Shown: positions 1 to 8,812, counted from the first letter of the stretch. The stretch: 10,601 nt of DNA from Acidimicrobiales bacterium (GCA_020631315.1 JAHDHM010000074.1:1-10601), one strand, 5' to 3'. Made by a program: numbers and translations. Notes: generated by a model not told the origin, from the sequence alone.

Positions 1-1102
1 GGCCACCTTCGGTCGCAGCGGAGATCCGAAGGGTGCCGGTGGGAGATTTCTCTGCAGCGGCGCGAGTCTCCGGCGCTTCGAGACCGTGATCGACGGAGTT
101 GCGGACCATGTGGACCAGCGGGTCCTTGATCGCCTCGAGCACGGCCCGGTCGAGCTCGGTCTCCTCGCCTTCGAGGACGAGCTCGACCTGCTTGCCACAC
201 TCACGGGCCAGGTCCCGAGCGAGGCGGGGCAAGACCTTCCACACCGAACTGATGGGCTGCATTCGAGTCCGCATCACCGCGTCCTGCATCTCGACCGTGA
301 TCAGATGCAACTGGTGTGCGGGAGCGGAGAGCTGCGGTTCTTCCGAGGCCATCGAGGAGATCCGGTTCCGGGTGAGCACCAGCTCCCCGACGAGGTTGAC
401 CAGACCGTCCAGCAGCCCGACGTCGACCCGAATCGTCGATGCCACGGCGCCGGAGTTCGACGCCACCTGTTCGACCTGCGGACCGTCGGCGCGACCCGAT
501 TCGACCAGGATCTCCCCCAGTCGCCGGTCGTCCCCGAGACTTTGCTGAGCAGCGGCGAACTCGACGTCCTCGCGGTGGGCAACACCTGCATCCACGAGCC
601 GGTCACCCACACGCGTCGACTCGGGTGCGCTCGCGGCCGCTGCTGCGTCGGACGGGTCCTCGGATTCGTTCGGAGCGACCTCGGTGGCCTGGACCGCTTC
701 GCCACCGTCCACCGGCCTGTCCTGGTCATCTGTGGCCAGACGTCCGAGTTCGGCCCGAATCGCTTGGTGCTCGTCGGCCGACTCGTCGCCCGTCGCACCG
801 ATCACGGCCAACGCCGCACGGATGGCGTCCACCATTGCCAGGAGCACGTCGGCGATGTCGTCGCTGAAGACGATGGCGCCGTCGCGAACGAGACTGAAGA
901 GGTTCTCGCCCTCGTGAGCGAGTCGCTCCAGCCGCGGGAACCCGAGCAGACCGCTCGTGCCCTTCAGCGTGTGCAGCGCACGGAACACCTCGACGACCGC
1001 GTCGCCGTCGTCGGGCTGTGCCTCGAGCCGCAGCAGCGCGGCATCGATCGCGTCCAGCCCCTCGATGGACTCCTCCACGAACTCGGGGATGATGTCGTCC
1101 AC
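1..1102 (-). CDS. cheA: Chemotaxis histidine kinase CheA, 5' part (runs off left edge)
   Basis: CheA takes signals from chemoreceptors in cytoplasmic arrays, autophosphorylates on a histidine and passes the phosphate to response regulators. About 367 residues are visible from a GTG start at 1102, which follows a GAGGGAG ribosome-binding site. Residues 1-105 form the Hpt (P1) domain, with the phospho-acceptor H44 in ALHTLKGTSGLLGF. Residues 106-222 form an acidic, Ala-rich linker. The P3 dimerisation helices begin near 224 (VDVGLLDGLVNLVGELVLTR). The N-box of the ATPase domain is present (HMVRNSVDHGLE; H331, N335, D338, H339). The rest of P4 and the CheW-like P5 lie outside the window. No CheY-binding P2 domain is recognisable; instead the linker holds two related phrases, VGDRLVDAGV (165-174) and RLGEILVESG (194-203). 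The MCP gene ends 30 bp upstream on the same strand, so co-transcription is likely. Identification is firm. Confidence 0.95.
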   Translation of the reverse strand, partial: MDDIIPEFVEESIEGLDAIDAALLRLEAQPDDGDAVVEVFRALHTLKGTSGLLGFPRLERLAHEGENLFSLVRDGAIVFSDDIADVLLAMVDAIRAALAVIGATGDESADEHQAIRAELGRLATDDQDRPVDGGEAVQATEVAPNESEDPSDAAAAASAPESTRVGDRLVDAGVAHREDVEFAAAQQSLGDDRRLGEILVESGRADGPQVEQVASNSGAVASTIRVDVGLLDGLVNLVGELVLTRNRISSMASEEPQLSAPAHQLHLITVEMQDAVMRTRMQPISSVWKVLPRLARDLARECGKQVELVLEGEETELDRAVLEAIKDPLVHMVRNSVDHGLEAPETRAAAEKSPTGTLRISAATEGG

Positions 1103-1132
1103 GTCGAACTCCCTCTGCTTGCTCCGGTCCGA

Positions 1133-3085
1133 TCAGGAGCGGTAGTGACCGACGACATCGATCAGGTCGGCTGCCATCCGAGACAGTTCCTCGGCAGAGC
1201 TGGTGGTGTCGGCCGTGGACTGACGGTTGTCCGCAGTGGCGTCGGCCACGGAGCGGATCGCTGTAGCGATCCCCTGCGTGCCCGAGGCGGCCTCGTCGAC
1301 GCTGCGGATGATCTCCTCGGTCGTGACAGCCTGCTGCTCGACCGCTGCTGCGATGGAGGTGGAGATGCCACTGATCTGGTCGATCGTGGCGCTGATCCGC
1401 TCATTGGCCTCGATGGCACCCTGGGTGTCGGATTGGATGGTCTCGATCCGCACCGAGATCTCCTCGGTCGCCTCCGCGGTCTGGGTGGCGAGTTCCTTCA
1501 CCTCGTTGGCCACGACGGCGAAGCCCTTGCCGGCCTCACCGGCTCGAGCAGCCTCGATGGTCGCGTTGAGCGCCAGCAGGTTGGTCTGCTCGGCGATCGA
1601 GTTGATGACCTTGATCACGTCACCGATCTCCGCCGACGAGCTGCCGAGCTTGGCGATCGAACGCGACGACTCCTGGGCGACCATCACGGCCTCCTGGGCC
1701 ACCGTCGACGCCTCGCTGACGGACTGCGAGATCTCGTTGATCGTCGAGTTCATCTGCTCGATCGAGGCCGCGACCGTCGCGACTGACGCCGAGACCTGCT
1801 CACCGGTGACCGACACCTCGGACGCTCGGTCCGACGCGTTCTGTGCGTTCTCGGCCATCGCGGCCGAGACGGTCGACAGCTCCTCGGACGCGCTGGCCAG
1901 CTGCGACGACGAGGCCTTGAGCTGGGTGTTGATGGTCCGGAGCGACTCGAGCATCTGGCCGAAGGCGTGGGTCAGACGGCCGACAGGGTCCTTGGTCTTC
2001 GGTTCGGGGACCTCGACGGTGAGGTCGCCGTCGGTGACGCTCTTCACGGCTTCCGCGAGTCCGGCCAGCTGCCGGCGCATGGAGGTCGCCACGATCAGCA
2101 CGATGCCGATCGAGGCCAGCAACAGCAGCACTGTCGCGATGAGTGCGCTGCGGAGGTGCTCGGAGGCATCAGCCTGGCGGTCGGCGGCGAGTTGACGCAT
2201 CGCGTCGCGCTCGATGTCCTCAACGACCTTCAGCCCGTCGATCTGCTCGGTCATGAGGTTGAACCACACCGTCGGATCCACCTCGAACCGGGCGATGTCG
2301 GCCGAGAAGATCAACTGCTCCAGACGATGCGCTTCTGCGACCGCAGGGCGAGCCTCTTCGACCTCGAAGGCAGCGAGGGCCTCGGGCTCGCCGAACTCAC
2401 GGAACACCTTGAGACTGGCTTCGCGGAATCCGATCAGCTCGCCGAGCACACCCAGCTGCTCGGAGCTGAAGTCGTCGGCTGCGAATGTCGCGGACCCCTG
2501 GGCACGCAGCACACCGGCGGCTTCCTTGGCCTCGGCGAGGGCGAGGAACGCCATGGTCTTCGAGGTCAGGTCGCCGTCGTCCTTCGCCTGTGCGGAGACG
2601 GCGATCGACTCGAGACCGATGTGGTTCGAGTCGGTGTACCAACCGATGACCTGCCCACGGTCGGCAGTGAGGCTGGTGGCGCCCGTACGGATGCTGCCGA
2701 TCTCGTCGAGTCGTGCCTCGAGACGGGAGGCGTACTGCTCGACCTCGTCGGGCAGGTCGCTGCGATGCTCGGCCAGGAAGTCGGCGTACTTCTTGATCGC
2801 GCCGTCGGCGGCGATCCGCTGCGTCGCGAGTTCCTGACCGAAGCTCTCGCCACCCGACGCCATGAACAGCGCCGAGGTGCCGCGCTCGATCTGCAGTTCG
2901 TGGACGAGGTCACCGACCTCAGCCGCGAACTCGACGAGCAGTTCGACGTCCTTCGCGTCCTTGGCCTCGGAGCGAGCCTCGTTGATCGGCTGGATCGCGA
3001 ACCACAGGAGCCCGAGAACCGGGACCGCGGCGATCAACGCCAGTTTCGTCGTGAACGTGAGTCGTTCGAGCAGTCGGTAGACCAT
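1133..3085 (-). CDS. Methyl-accepting chemotaxis protein with NIT-type sensor domain
   Basis: A 650-residue transmembrane chemoreceptor that should regulate the downstream CheA. TM1 spans about residues 15-31. The extracytoplasmic part (about 35-310) carries LQIERGTS at 64-71, the signature of NIT domains, a family named for nitrate/nitrite sensing. TM2 is at about 312-333, followed by a HAMP linker to about 385 and a long coiled-coil signalling domain. The conserved hairpin tip is at about 497-533 ([20 protein letters not shown], then [11 protein letters not shown]). The protein ends in GHYRS with no CheR/CheB-docking pentapeptide. I chose the ATG at 3085 because GGAGG lies 7 bp upstream; an in-frame ATG at 3136 would add 17 residues with no ribosome-binding site and an atypical Pro-rich start. 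The family and topology are secure. The ligand is inferred from the domain family only. Confidence 0.94.
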   Translation of the reverse strand: MVYRLLERLTFTTKLALIAAVPVLGLLWFAIQPINEARSEAKDAKDVELLVEFAAEVGDLVHELQIERGTSALFMASGGESFGQELATQRIAADGAIKKYADFLAEHRSDLPDEVEQYASRLEARLDEIGSIRTGATSLTADRGQVIGWYTDSNHIGLESIAVSAQAKDDGDLTSKTMAFLALAEAKEAAGVLRAQGSATFAADDFSSEQLGVLGELIGFREASLKVFREFGEPEALAAFEVEEARPAVAEAHRLEQLIFSADIARFEVDPTVWFNLMTEQIDGLKVVEDIERDAMRQLAADRQADASEHLRSALIATVLLLLASIGIVLIVATSMRRQLAGLAEAVKSVTDGDLTVEVPEPKTKDPVGRLTHAFGQMLESLRTINTQLKASSSQLASASEELSTVSAAMAENAQNASDRASEVSVTGEQVSASVATVAASIEQMNSTINEISQSVSEASTVAQEAVMVAQESSRSIAKLGSSSAEIGDVIKVINSIAEQTNLLALNATIEAARAGEAGKGFAVVANEVKELATQTAEATEEISVRIETIQSDTQGAIEANERISATIDQISGISTSIAAAVEQQAVTTEEIIRSVDEAASGTQGIATAIRSVADATADNRQSTADTTSSAEELSRMAADLIDVVGHYRS

Positions 3086-3367
3086 CACCCAACCTCCAGA
3101 TGGATCCAAGATCTGTGGGGCTGGCTCGACCGTCATGAACGGCGGTTCAGCGGTGTTTGCGTGAATTCACCGAGTGGACAACTGTTTCTTTCGCTCAGCT
3201 GACGAGAGTGTCTTCACTCATGGACATCGCCGCCTGTGACATCACGTCCTACGGCGCCGGAACGCTGTCCGTGTGCATGAACCGCAATTCCCCATGATCC
3301 GATGTGCACTGGACAACATCTGCACCGACCCTCATCGTGAGGTGCGACCACACGAGGAGTTCCCGAC
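3086..3367. promoter_or_regulatory. Divergent intergenic region between the MCP and methyltransferase genes
   Basis: This 282-bp gap must carry the promoters of both divergent genes. Visible elements are the MCP ribosome-binding site (GGAGG on the minus strand, 3093-3097), a perfect palindrome GTGAATTCAC at 3161-3170, a short hairpin CCTCA-TCG-TGAGG at 3330-3342 and the methyltransferase ribosome-binding site GAGGAG at 3354-3359. I could not identify a convincing sigma-70-type or motility sigma-factor promoter on either strand, and no small gene is apparent. Confidence 0.5.
3161..3170. repeat. Perfect 10-bp palindrome upstream of the MCP gene
   Basis: GTGAATTCAC is its own reverse complement and lies 75 bp upstream of the MCP start codon in the divergent region. 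Its position would suit a dimeric regulator, but a 10-bp palindrome can occur by chance and no second copy was seen nearby. Operator function is conjecture. Confidence 0.25.
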
Positions 3368-4015
3368 ATGCATGAGACCATCCAACGCCACCTCGACGGC
3401 CTTCACCGAGCCGCCGACGACAACGACCCCGCCGTCATGGAGCGCGTGATGGCCGAAGCCGCACGCCGTTCCGCGACCACCGATGCCGACGTCGCCGACG
3501 TACTCGCCGACGCGATGATGCCGATCGACCCAGAGAACGGTCGGCTGCTCCACGTGCTCGCCGCAGCACGGCGCCCCGGGCGCATCGTCGAGTTCGGCAC
3601 GTCGCACGGCCTGAGCACGATCTATCTCGCCGCCGCACTGCCTGACGGTGAGGCGCCGATCATCACCACAGAGCTCGAGGTGGCCAAGGCCGCCGTCGCG
3701 GTCGCCAATCTCGAGGCCGTGGACCTGGCGGACCGCGTCGACGTCCGTGTCGGCGATGCCGTCGAATCACTGGCAGACCTCGACGAGCCGATCAGCCTGC
3801 TCTTCCTCGACGGCTGGAAGGGCGCGTACCTCCCCTTGCTCCAGCTCCTCGACCACCTGCTCGTGGACGGCGCGCTCGTCGTCGCCGACGACACCACACT
3901 GCTCCCAGAGCTGTGCGGTGACTACCTGCGCCACGTGCGGGACGAGTCGAACGGTTTCGTCACGGCGGCGCTGCCGGTCAGGGACGGACTCGAGATCTCG
4001 GTTCGACGCCGATGA
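3368..4015 (+). CDS. SAM-dependent O-methyltransferase (class I, OMT-3/YrrM-like)
   Basis: A 215-residue soluble class I methyltransferase that would transfer a methyl group from S-adenosylmethionine to a small hydroxylated acceptor; the acceptor is unknown. The SAM-binding motif I is at 74-84 (VEFGTSHGLST), the form typical of the cation-dependent catechol/caffeoyl-CoA O-methyltransferase group. E102 is well placed to bind the ribose. Motif LLFLDGWKG (144-152) supplies D148. VVADDTT (171-177) has D174-D175 where related enzymes have the metal-binding Asp-Asn pair, so cation dependence is possible but not certain. The length matches single-domain members of the family. The ATG at 3368 is preceded by GAGGAG at 8 bp. 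A LysR-type regulator begins 70 bp downstream on the same strand. The MCP gene is divergent. Fold and cofactor are confident; substrate is not. Confidence 0.88.
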   Translation: MHETIQRHLDGLHRAADDNDPAVMERVMAEAARRSATTDADVADVLADAMMPIDPENGRLLHVLAAARRPGRIVEFGTSHGLSTIYLAAALPDGEAPIITTELEVAKAAVAVANLEAVDLADRVDVRVGDAVESLADLDEPISLLFLDGWKGAYLPLLQLLDHLLVDGALVVADDTTLLPELCGDYLRHVRDESNGFVTAALPVRDGLEISVRRR

Positions 4016-4085
4016 CGACACACACCGAAGCTGCCGGTTCGCGACGGAGCACCACCGCGCCACATGTCTGTGCGATCGTGAGACG

Positions 4086-5000
4086 GTGAGCGCCGGCGAC
4101 ATCGACCTCAATCTGTTGCGCACACTGCACGCATTGCTCGAGACCGGCTCGGTCACCGCTGCCGCCGAGCGCCTTCACCTCTCCCCTCCCGCCGTCTCCC
4201 GAGCGCTCGGACGACTGCGGCGCACGCTCGACGATCCGCTGTTCGTGCGATCTGGAAGGGACCTCGTGCCCACCCCGCTGGCCGAGTCACTCGTCGACGA
4301 CGTCGCCGCCGCGCTCGACGCTGCGGTCGCCGCGTTGTCCCCACGACGGGCGCTGGACCTCGCCGCACTCGATCGACGCTTCAAGATCGCCGCAGACGAC
4401 GCCGTCATCGCCGGGATCGGGCTCCCCCTCGTCGAGCGGGTCGAACGCCTGGCCCCTGCGGTCACGATCGACTTCCTCCCCGAACCCGGTGACCTGACCA
4501 GAGCACTCTCGTCCGGCGCACTCGACCTCGCCATCGGCCCCGACCAGGGACGCACGGGCGACCTACGACACGCAGCGCTCTCGACCAGCCGGTTCGTCGC
4601 CGCCATGCGCGCGGACCATCCGCTCACGAGACACGCCGAGCTCACTCCCGAAGTGTTCGCCACAGCACATCACGTGACCGTCTCACCCCGTGCGATCCGG
4701 CGGGGCCCGGTGGACGATGCCCTCGACGTCCTCGGTCTTCGCCGAGATCGAGTCACGACGGTGACCTCGTTTCTGGTCGCAGCGCACCTCGTCGCGACCA
4801 CCGACCTGGTCGGCACGTTGCCGGGGCCACTGGTCTCGACCATCGGCTCGCGACTCGGCATCGTCGCCCGACAGCTCCCGGTGTATGCACCCGACGTCGA
4901 GCTCCACTCGTGGTGGCACACCCGGGTGGACGGCGACGCCGCCCACCGTTGGTTGCGAGATCAAGTGCTCGCCGTCACGACCGCGTTGCTCGCCGACTGA
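4086..5000 (+). CDS. LysR-family transcriptional regulator
   Basis: A 304-residue DNA-binding regulator. The N-terminal winged helix-turn-helix is at about 6-65, with the recognition region GSVTAAAERLHLSPPAVSRA (21-40) followed by DPLFVRSGRDLVPTPLAE (50-67). The phrase DLNLLRTLHALLETGSVT resembles the NahR/LinR-type subgroup, which often controls aromatic or xenobiotic metabolism genes; that is a loose guide only. The effector-binding domain occupies about 95-300, including ALDLAIGP (145-152) and MRADHPL (174-180). The GTG at 4086 was chosen because it puts the HTH at the usual distance from the N terminus, although the ribosome-binding site is weak (GTGAGA). The open frame continues upstream only because it overlaps the methyltransferase in another phase. 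It lies 70 bp after the methyltransferase, a possible bicistron, and is convergent with the molybdenum hydroxylase operon. Its target genes are unknown. Confidence 0.92.
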   Translation: MSAGDIDLNLLRTLHALLETGSVTAAAERLHLSPPAVSRALGRLRRTLDDPLFVRSGRDLVPTPLAESLVDDVAAALDAAVAALSPRRALDLAALDRRFKIAADDAVIAGIGLPLVERVERLAPAVTIDFLPEPGDLTRALSSGALDLAIGPDQGRTGDLRHAALSTSRFVAAMRADHPLTRHAELTPEVFATAHHVTVSPRAIRRGPVDDALDVLGLRRDRVTTVTSFLVAAHLVATTDLVGTLPGPLVSTIGSRLGIVARQLPVYAPDVELHSWWHTRVDGDAAHRWLRDQVLAVTTALLAD

Positions 5001-5013
5001 ACGGTCGATCGTC

Positions 5014-5041
5014 GGGGTGGGCCGACCACGCGACCCACCCC
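5014..5041. terminator. GC-rich stem-loop between convergent genes (candidate bidirectional terminator)
   Basis: The arms GGGGTGGG (5014-5021) and CCCACCCC (5034-5041) are perfectly complementary around a 12-nt loop. A further GTC/GAC pairing is possible across a one-base bulge. The structure fills the 50-bp gap between the LysR stop (5000) and the medium-subunit stop (5051), where transcription from both sides would need to end. No T-tract follows on either strand, so it is not a textbook intrinsic terminator; U-less hairpin terminators are reported in actinobacteria. Confidence 0.55.
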
Positions 5042-5050
5042 TGACGTTCG

Positions 5051-5866
5051 TCAGCTCGCTGCGCTGAGCGCCCGCTTGGTGAGCACCCGAGCGAGATGCG
5101 ACCGGTACTGCGCATCGGCGTTCAGGTCTTCCGGCGGCGAGGTGCCGTCGGCAGCCACCGCTGCTGCGTCGTCGATGGAGGCACCGCCGGCCAAAGCCGC
5201 TTCGACCGCCGAGGCCCGCACGGGTGTCGAACCCATGTTGACGAGGCTGACGCCCTTGCCGCCGTCGGCGACGGCGACACCGACAATGGCCCAGTCCTGT
5301 GCCCGACGGTTGAACTTCTGATAGCTCCATGCGCCGGTGCTGATCGGCACCTTGATCTCGGTGATCATCTCGTCGACCGCCAACACCGACTCGAAGTAGC
5401 CGGTGAAGAAGTCGGTCGCCGCGATCTCACGCGACGCTCCGCCAGGGCCGGTGGCCACGATCGAGCCGCCGAGCGCGAGCACTGCAGCGGGTAGATCGGA
5501 CGCAGGATCGGCGTGACCGATCGTGCCGCCGAGCGTGCCGCGATGACGCACCTGTGGGTCACCGACCTTCGACGCGACGTGCGCGAGCATCGGACACGCC
5601 GCCGCCAACTCGGCTGAATGCTCGAGTTCGGTGTGACGCGTGGTCGCACCGATCCGCACCGTGTCGCCGTCCACGGTGATGTAGCGCAGATCGTCGAGAC
5701 GACCGATGTCGACGACGACCGCCGGGGTCGCCAGCCGGAACTTCATCATCGGCACCAGCGAGTGTCCGCCGGCCATGAGCTTGGCTTCGTCACCGTGCTC
5801 GGACAGGAGCCCGATGGCGTGCTCGGCGTTCTCCGCCACCTGATAGTCGAACGCTGCGGGGATCAT
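5051..5866 (-). CDS. coxM: Molybdenum hydroxylase FAD-binding (medium) subunit, CoxM-like
   Basis: A 271-residue flavoprotein subunit of a cytoplasmic or membrane-associated molybdenum hydroxylase. It accepts electrons from the 2Fe-2S subunit and passes them to an external acceptor. The two FAD-binding signatures of the family are clear: AGGHSLVPMMKFR (32-44) and TLGGTIGHADPASDLPA (111-127). The C-terminal third (about 170-270) matches the CO dehydrogenase flavoprotein C-terminal domain. I chose the ATG at 5866 because AAGGAG lies 7 bp upstream and the protein then starts MIPAAFDY, as is usual in this family; an in-frame upstream start would add 13 residues inside the preceding gene. Its ATG overlaps the large-subunit stop as ATGA, indicating translational coupling. 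It is the last gene of the operon visible, ending just before the 5014-5041 stem-loop. The coxM symbol indicates homology, not proven CO oxidation. Confidence 0.93.
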   Translation of the reverse strand: MIPAAFDYQVAENAEHAIGLLSEHGDEAKLMAGGHSLVPMMKFRLATPAVVVDIGRLDDLRYITVDGDTVRIGATTRHTELEHSAELAAACPMLAHVASKVGDPQVRHRGTLGGTIGHADPASDLPAAVLALGGSIVATGPGGASREIAATDFFTGYFESVLAVDEMITEIKVPISTGAWSYQKFNRRAQDWAIVGVAVADGGKGVSLVNMGSTPVRASAVEAALAGGASIDDAAAVAADGTSPPEDLNADAQYRSHLARVLTKRALSAAS

Positions 5867-8232
5867 GCCGATGCTCCTTCCGAGTCGCTGTTCAGCATTC
5901 GCCACAACTTCTGCGGTGTGGCCGGCATCGACACGTCGACCACGCCCCGATGCGAGAGTGCGTCCACGACGGCGTTGATCGCAGCTGCGGCCGACCCGAT
6001 CGTTCCGGCCTCACCGACGCCCTTGACGCCGAGCGGGTTCGACGTCGACGGTGTGACCGTCGAGTCGACCTGCATCGAGGGCATCTCGGTCGGAGAAGGC
6101 ACCAGGTAGTCCATGAACGACGGGTTCAACGGGTTGCCGTCGCCGTCGTACTGGGCGTACTCCCACAGCGCCTGGGCGACGCCCTGGACGATGCCGCCGT
6201 GCACCTGGCCCTCGACGATGAGCGGGTTGACCTGGTTGCCGCAGTCGTCGACCGCGATGTAGTCGATCACGGTCGTGTCGCCTGTCTCCTCGTCGACCTC
6301 GACGACACACACGTGGGTACCGAACGGGAAGGCGAAGTTCGACGGGTCGAAGCTGACCTGCTCCTGCAGGTTCGGCTCCATGCCCTCGGGCAGATCGTGC
6401 GCCGCGAACGCAGCGAACCCGACCGACTGGATCGGCGTCGCCGTGTCCGGCGAGCCGGCGACCATGAGGTTGCCGCCCTCCAGGACGATGTCGTCGACGT
6501 TGGCCTCCATCTGGTGGGCCACGATCGCCTTGATCTTCTGGATGACCTTGTCGGTCGCCATGGCGATCGCCACGCCGCCCACGGCCAGCGACCGTGACCC
6601 GTAGGTGTCGAGGCCGAGCGGGCTGAGCGCCGTGTCCGAGTGCAACACCGTGACATCGGCGGGATCGATACCCATCTTGTCGGCGACGATCATCGACCAC
6701 GACGTCTCGTGGCCCTGTCCGTGCGGCGTCGAACCCGACACCACCTCGACCTTGCCGGTCGGCAGCATCCGCACGGTGGCGTGCTCCCAACCGCCGGCCG
6801 CGTAACCGAGATCGCCCAGCGCACGACTCGGCGCCAGGCCACAGATCTCGACGTAGGTGCACATGCCGATGCCGAGCTGCACGGTCTCGCCGGCCTCACG
6901 GCGACGTGCCTGCTCGGCCCGCAGCTCGTCGATCTTGGCGAGCTCCAGCGCCTTCTCGAGGTTCGGGCCGTAGTGGCCCGAGTCGAACACGAGGCCCGAC
7001 GGGCTCTCCCAGTTCTCGAAGTGCTCGCCGCCGCCGGCGTAGTTGCGGCGACGGATCTCCTCGGGACTGATGCCGACCTCGACGGCCAGCATGTCCATCG
7101 CCCGCTCGATCGCGTAGCTCGCCTCGGGTCGGCCGGCGCCTCGGTAGGCGTCGGTCGGGGTGAGGTTGGTGAACCAGCCGTCACACACGAATCCGAAGTT
7201 CGGGCAGGCGTAGACGCCGGTGTACAGGAACGAGCCGAGGAGCGGGGTGCCCGGCGTGATCAGCTGCATGTAGGCACCGAGGTCGGCGTCGATGTGCACC
7301 CGGCACGCAGTGAGCTTGCCGTCGGCGTCAGCACCGAGTTCGATGCGCTGCCGCTGCCCTCGGCCCTGCGTGGTCGACATCGCCGCCTCGGTCCGGGTCT
7401 CGGTCCAACGCACCGGCTTCTTCAGCTTGTTGGCCAGCGCGACCGCCAGGATCTCGTCGGCGTTGATGTTGAGCTTGGCGCCGAAGCCGCCACCGACCGA
7501 CGGTGCGACGACACGCACGTTGTGCTCGGGGAGCCCGGTGGTCGCGGCCACCATCACCTTGAGGATGTGGGGCACCTGGGTCGACGAGTACAGCGTCATG
7601 TCGTCACCGAACGGCGCCGGCACGGCGAGCACGCCACGAGGCTCCATGGCCGACGGGATCAGACGCTGCTGCACGTACTCGGCCTCGACCTTGTGCACCG
7701 CAGCATCGAGCGCTGCTGCGGTCGCATCGGGATCGGGATCGAGGGCCCAGGTGTACGCCTTGTTGGTGCCGAGATCAGGGTGTGCGAGCGTCGAGTTCGC
7801 GACCGCGGTCTCGACCGAGTCGACGGCGTCGAGCGTCTCGTAGTCGACAATGACGTGCTCGACGGCGTCGGCGGCTGCGTACCTGGAGGTCGCGAGGACC
7901 ACGGCGACGATGTCGCCGACATAGCGGGCGTGGTCCACGGCGACCGGGTAGTGCTCCGGGTTGAGCATGTCGGGCGTGACCGGCCACGCGCAGGGCAGCG
8001 GCGCGATCCAGTAGCCCTCGGTCAGGTCCTTTCCGGTGTAGGCGGCGACGACGCCAGGCTGGTCGAGCGCACCCGACACGTCGATCGACGCCAGACGGGC
8101 GTGGGCCTGCGTGGAGCGCACCATCCCCATCCACAGCTCTCCCGGCGCGTGGATGTCGTCGATGTACTTGGCCTCACCCGTGACGAGCGGCGGGTCCTCC
8201 TTGCGGAGCATGCGGGTTCCGAGAACGGCCAT
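5863..8232 (-). CDS. coxL: Molybdenum hydroxylase large (Mo-cofactor) subunit, form II CoxL-like
   Basis: A 789-residue catalytic subunit of the xanthine oxidase/CO dehydrogenase family, binding the molybdopterin cytosine dinucleotide cofactor. Recognisable family segments are GGGFGAK (247-253), AYRGAGR (362-368), the glutamine-containing loop TPHGQGHET (502-510), GSRSLAVGG (545-553), [10 protein letters not shown] (661-670) and GVKGVGEAG (735-743), whose E741 corresponds to the catalytic glutamate. True (form I) CO dehydrogenases carry AYXCSFR with an active-site cysteine that holds copper. This protein has AYRGAGR and lacks that cysteine, so it is form II; the physiological substrate of form II enzymes is uncertain and could be a purine, an N-heterocycle, an aldehyde or CO. 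Length is normal and intact. The ATG at 8232 is served by GGAGGAG and lies 1 bp after the small-subunit stop. It overlaps the medium-subunit gene by 4 bp. The subunit order S-L-M also fits form II operons. Confidence 0.95.
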   Translation of the reverse strand: MAVLGTRMLRKEDPPLVTGEAKYIDDIHAPGELWMGMVRSTQAHARLASIDVSGALDQPGVVAAYTGKDLTEGYWIAPLPCAWPVTPDMLNPEHYPVAVDHARYVGDIVAVVLATSRYAAADAVEHVIVDYETLDAVDSVETAVANSTLAHPDLGTNKAYTWALDPDPDATAAALDAAVHKVEAEYVQQRLIPSAMEPRGVLAVPAPFGDDMTLYSSTQVPHILKVMVAATTGLPEHNVRVVAPSVGGGFGAKLNINADEILAVALANKLKKPVRWTETRTEAAMSTTQGRGQRQRIELGADADGKLTACRVHIDADLGAYMQLITPGTPLLGSFLYTGVYACPNFGFVCDGWFTNLTPTDAYRGAGRPEASYAIERAMDMLAVEVGISPEEIRRRNYAGGGEHFENWESPSGLVFDSGHYGPNLEKALELAKIDELRAEQARRREAGETVQLGIGMCTYVEICGLAPSRALGDLGYAAGGWEHATVRMLPTGKVEVVSGSTPHGQGHETSWSMIVADKMGIDPADVTVLHSDTALSPLGLDTYGSRSLAVGGVAIAMATDKVIQKIKAIVAHQMEANVDDIVLEGGNLMVAGSPDTATPIQSVGFAAFAAHDLPEGMEPNLQEQVSFDPSNFAFPFGTHVCVVEVDEETGDTTVIDYIAVDDCGNQVNPLIVEGQVHGGIVQGVAQALWEYAQYDGDGNPLNPSFMDYLVPSPTEMPSMQVDSTVTPSTSNPLGVKGVGEAGTIGSAAAAINAVVDALSHRGVVDVSMPATPQKLWRMLNSDSEGASA

Positions 8233-8233
8233 G

Positions 8234-8698
8234 TCAGCTCTCCTCCCCGGCGCACGCGAGCACCGACTTCACGATGTTGTGGTAGCCGGTGCAGCGGCAC
8301 AGGTTGCCCTCGAGCCCTTCGCGCACCTCGGCCTCGGTCGGGTTCGGCTTCTCGTCGAGCAGCGAGGTGGCCGCCATGATCATCCCCGGCGTGCAGTAAC
8401 CGCACTGCAGGCCGTGGTTGTCCATGAACGCCTGCTGCATCGGATGGAGCGTGCCGTCGGGTGATGCCATGCCCTCGATGGTGGTGATGTCGGCGCCGTT
8501 GGCCTGGACGGCGAGCATGGTGCAGCTCTTCGCCGATTGGCCGTCGACGTGGACCGTGCAGGCGCCGCACGACGACGTGTCACAGCCGATGTTGGTGCCC
8601 GTGAGACCGAGTTCGTCTCGTAGGTGATGGACCAACAGGGTGCGAGGTTCGACGTCGCTGGTGCGAACCTCGCCGTTGACGGACATCTCGACCTGCAT
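8234..8698 (-). CDS. coxS: Molybdenum hydroxylase 2Fe-2S (small) subunit, CoxS-like
   Basis: A 154-residue iron-sulfur subunit that relays electrons from the molybdenum centre to FAD. The N-terminal ferredoxin-like domain has the plant-type cluster ligands C39, C44, C47 (CDTSSCGAC) and C59. The C-terminal helical domain carries the second cluster's C99 and C102 (CGYCTPG) and C134 and C136 (CRCTGY). All eight cysteines are present and the length is standard. I chose the ATG at 8698 ([10 protein letters not shown]), preceded by a rather close GGGGGA. An in-frame GTG at 8713 would add five residues without a ribosome-binding site. It is first in the S-L-M operon, with the large-subunit gene following after 1 bp. 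A 163-bp gap separates it from the upstream PLP enzyme on the same strand and holds a candidate promoter and palindrome. Confidence 0.94.
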   Translation of the reverse strand: MQVEMSVNGEVRTSDVEPRTLLVHHLRDELGLTGTNIGCDTSSCGACTVHVDGQSAKSCTMLAVQANGADITTIEGMASPDGTLHPMQQAFMDNHGLQCGYCTPGMIMAATSLLDEKPNPTEAEVREGLEGNLCRCTGYHNIVKSVLACAGEES

Positions 8699-8782
8699 GG
8701 ATCCCCCGATCACGCGTTGGCGACGCCCCGTCGAGGCGCACCCGAACGGGGTGTCGTAACGCTCCCCCTGAGCGTCGAGGCG

Positions 8783-8812
8783 AACCTACACCTGAACCGT
8801 GACCATCGTCAC
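8783..8812 (-). promoter_or_regulatory. Candidate promoter of the coxS-coxL-coxM operon
   Basis: Reading the minus strand, GTGACG (8812-8807) and TAGGTT (8788-8783) are separated by 18 bp. TAGGTT is close to the TAnnnT -10 box common in high-GC actinobacteria, and GTGACG is a partial match to TTGACA. It lies 85 bp upstream of the chosen small-subunit start and downstream of the PLP gene stop, where an independent operon promoter would be expected. The -35 box lies inside a palindrome. This is pattern matching only. Confidence 0.35.

Noticed and set aside
86..1786. 566-codon plus-strand open frame opposite cheA and the MCP gene
   Set aside because: Arg/Asp/Leu-rich composition with no domain; the minus strand carries unmistakable CheA and MCP motifs. 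It is an antisense shadow of high-GC coding DNA.
3086..3136. Longer MCP start at 3136
   Set aside because: No ribosome-binding site there, and a Pro-rich extension before TM1; the ATG at 3085 has GGAGG at proper spacing.
1967..3202. 411-codon plus-strand open frame opposite the MCP gene
   Set aside because: No family resemblance and no suitable ribosome-binding site; it mirrors the MCP codons.
3648..4085. N-terminal extension of the LysR reading frame into the methyltransferase gene
   Set aside because: The extension is an out-of-phase Ser/Arg-rich reading of the methyltransferase; the HTH begins right after the GTG at 4086.
6640..8379. 579-codon plus-strand open frame opposite the large subunit
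   Set aside because: Low-complexity Arg/Gly/Val/His-rich translation; the minus strand encodes an intact CoxL-type protein.
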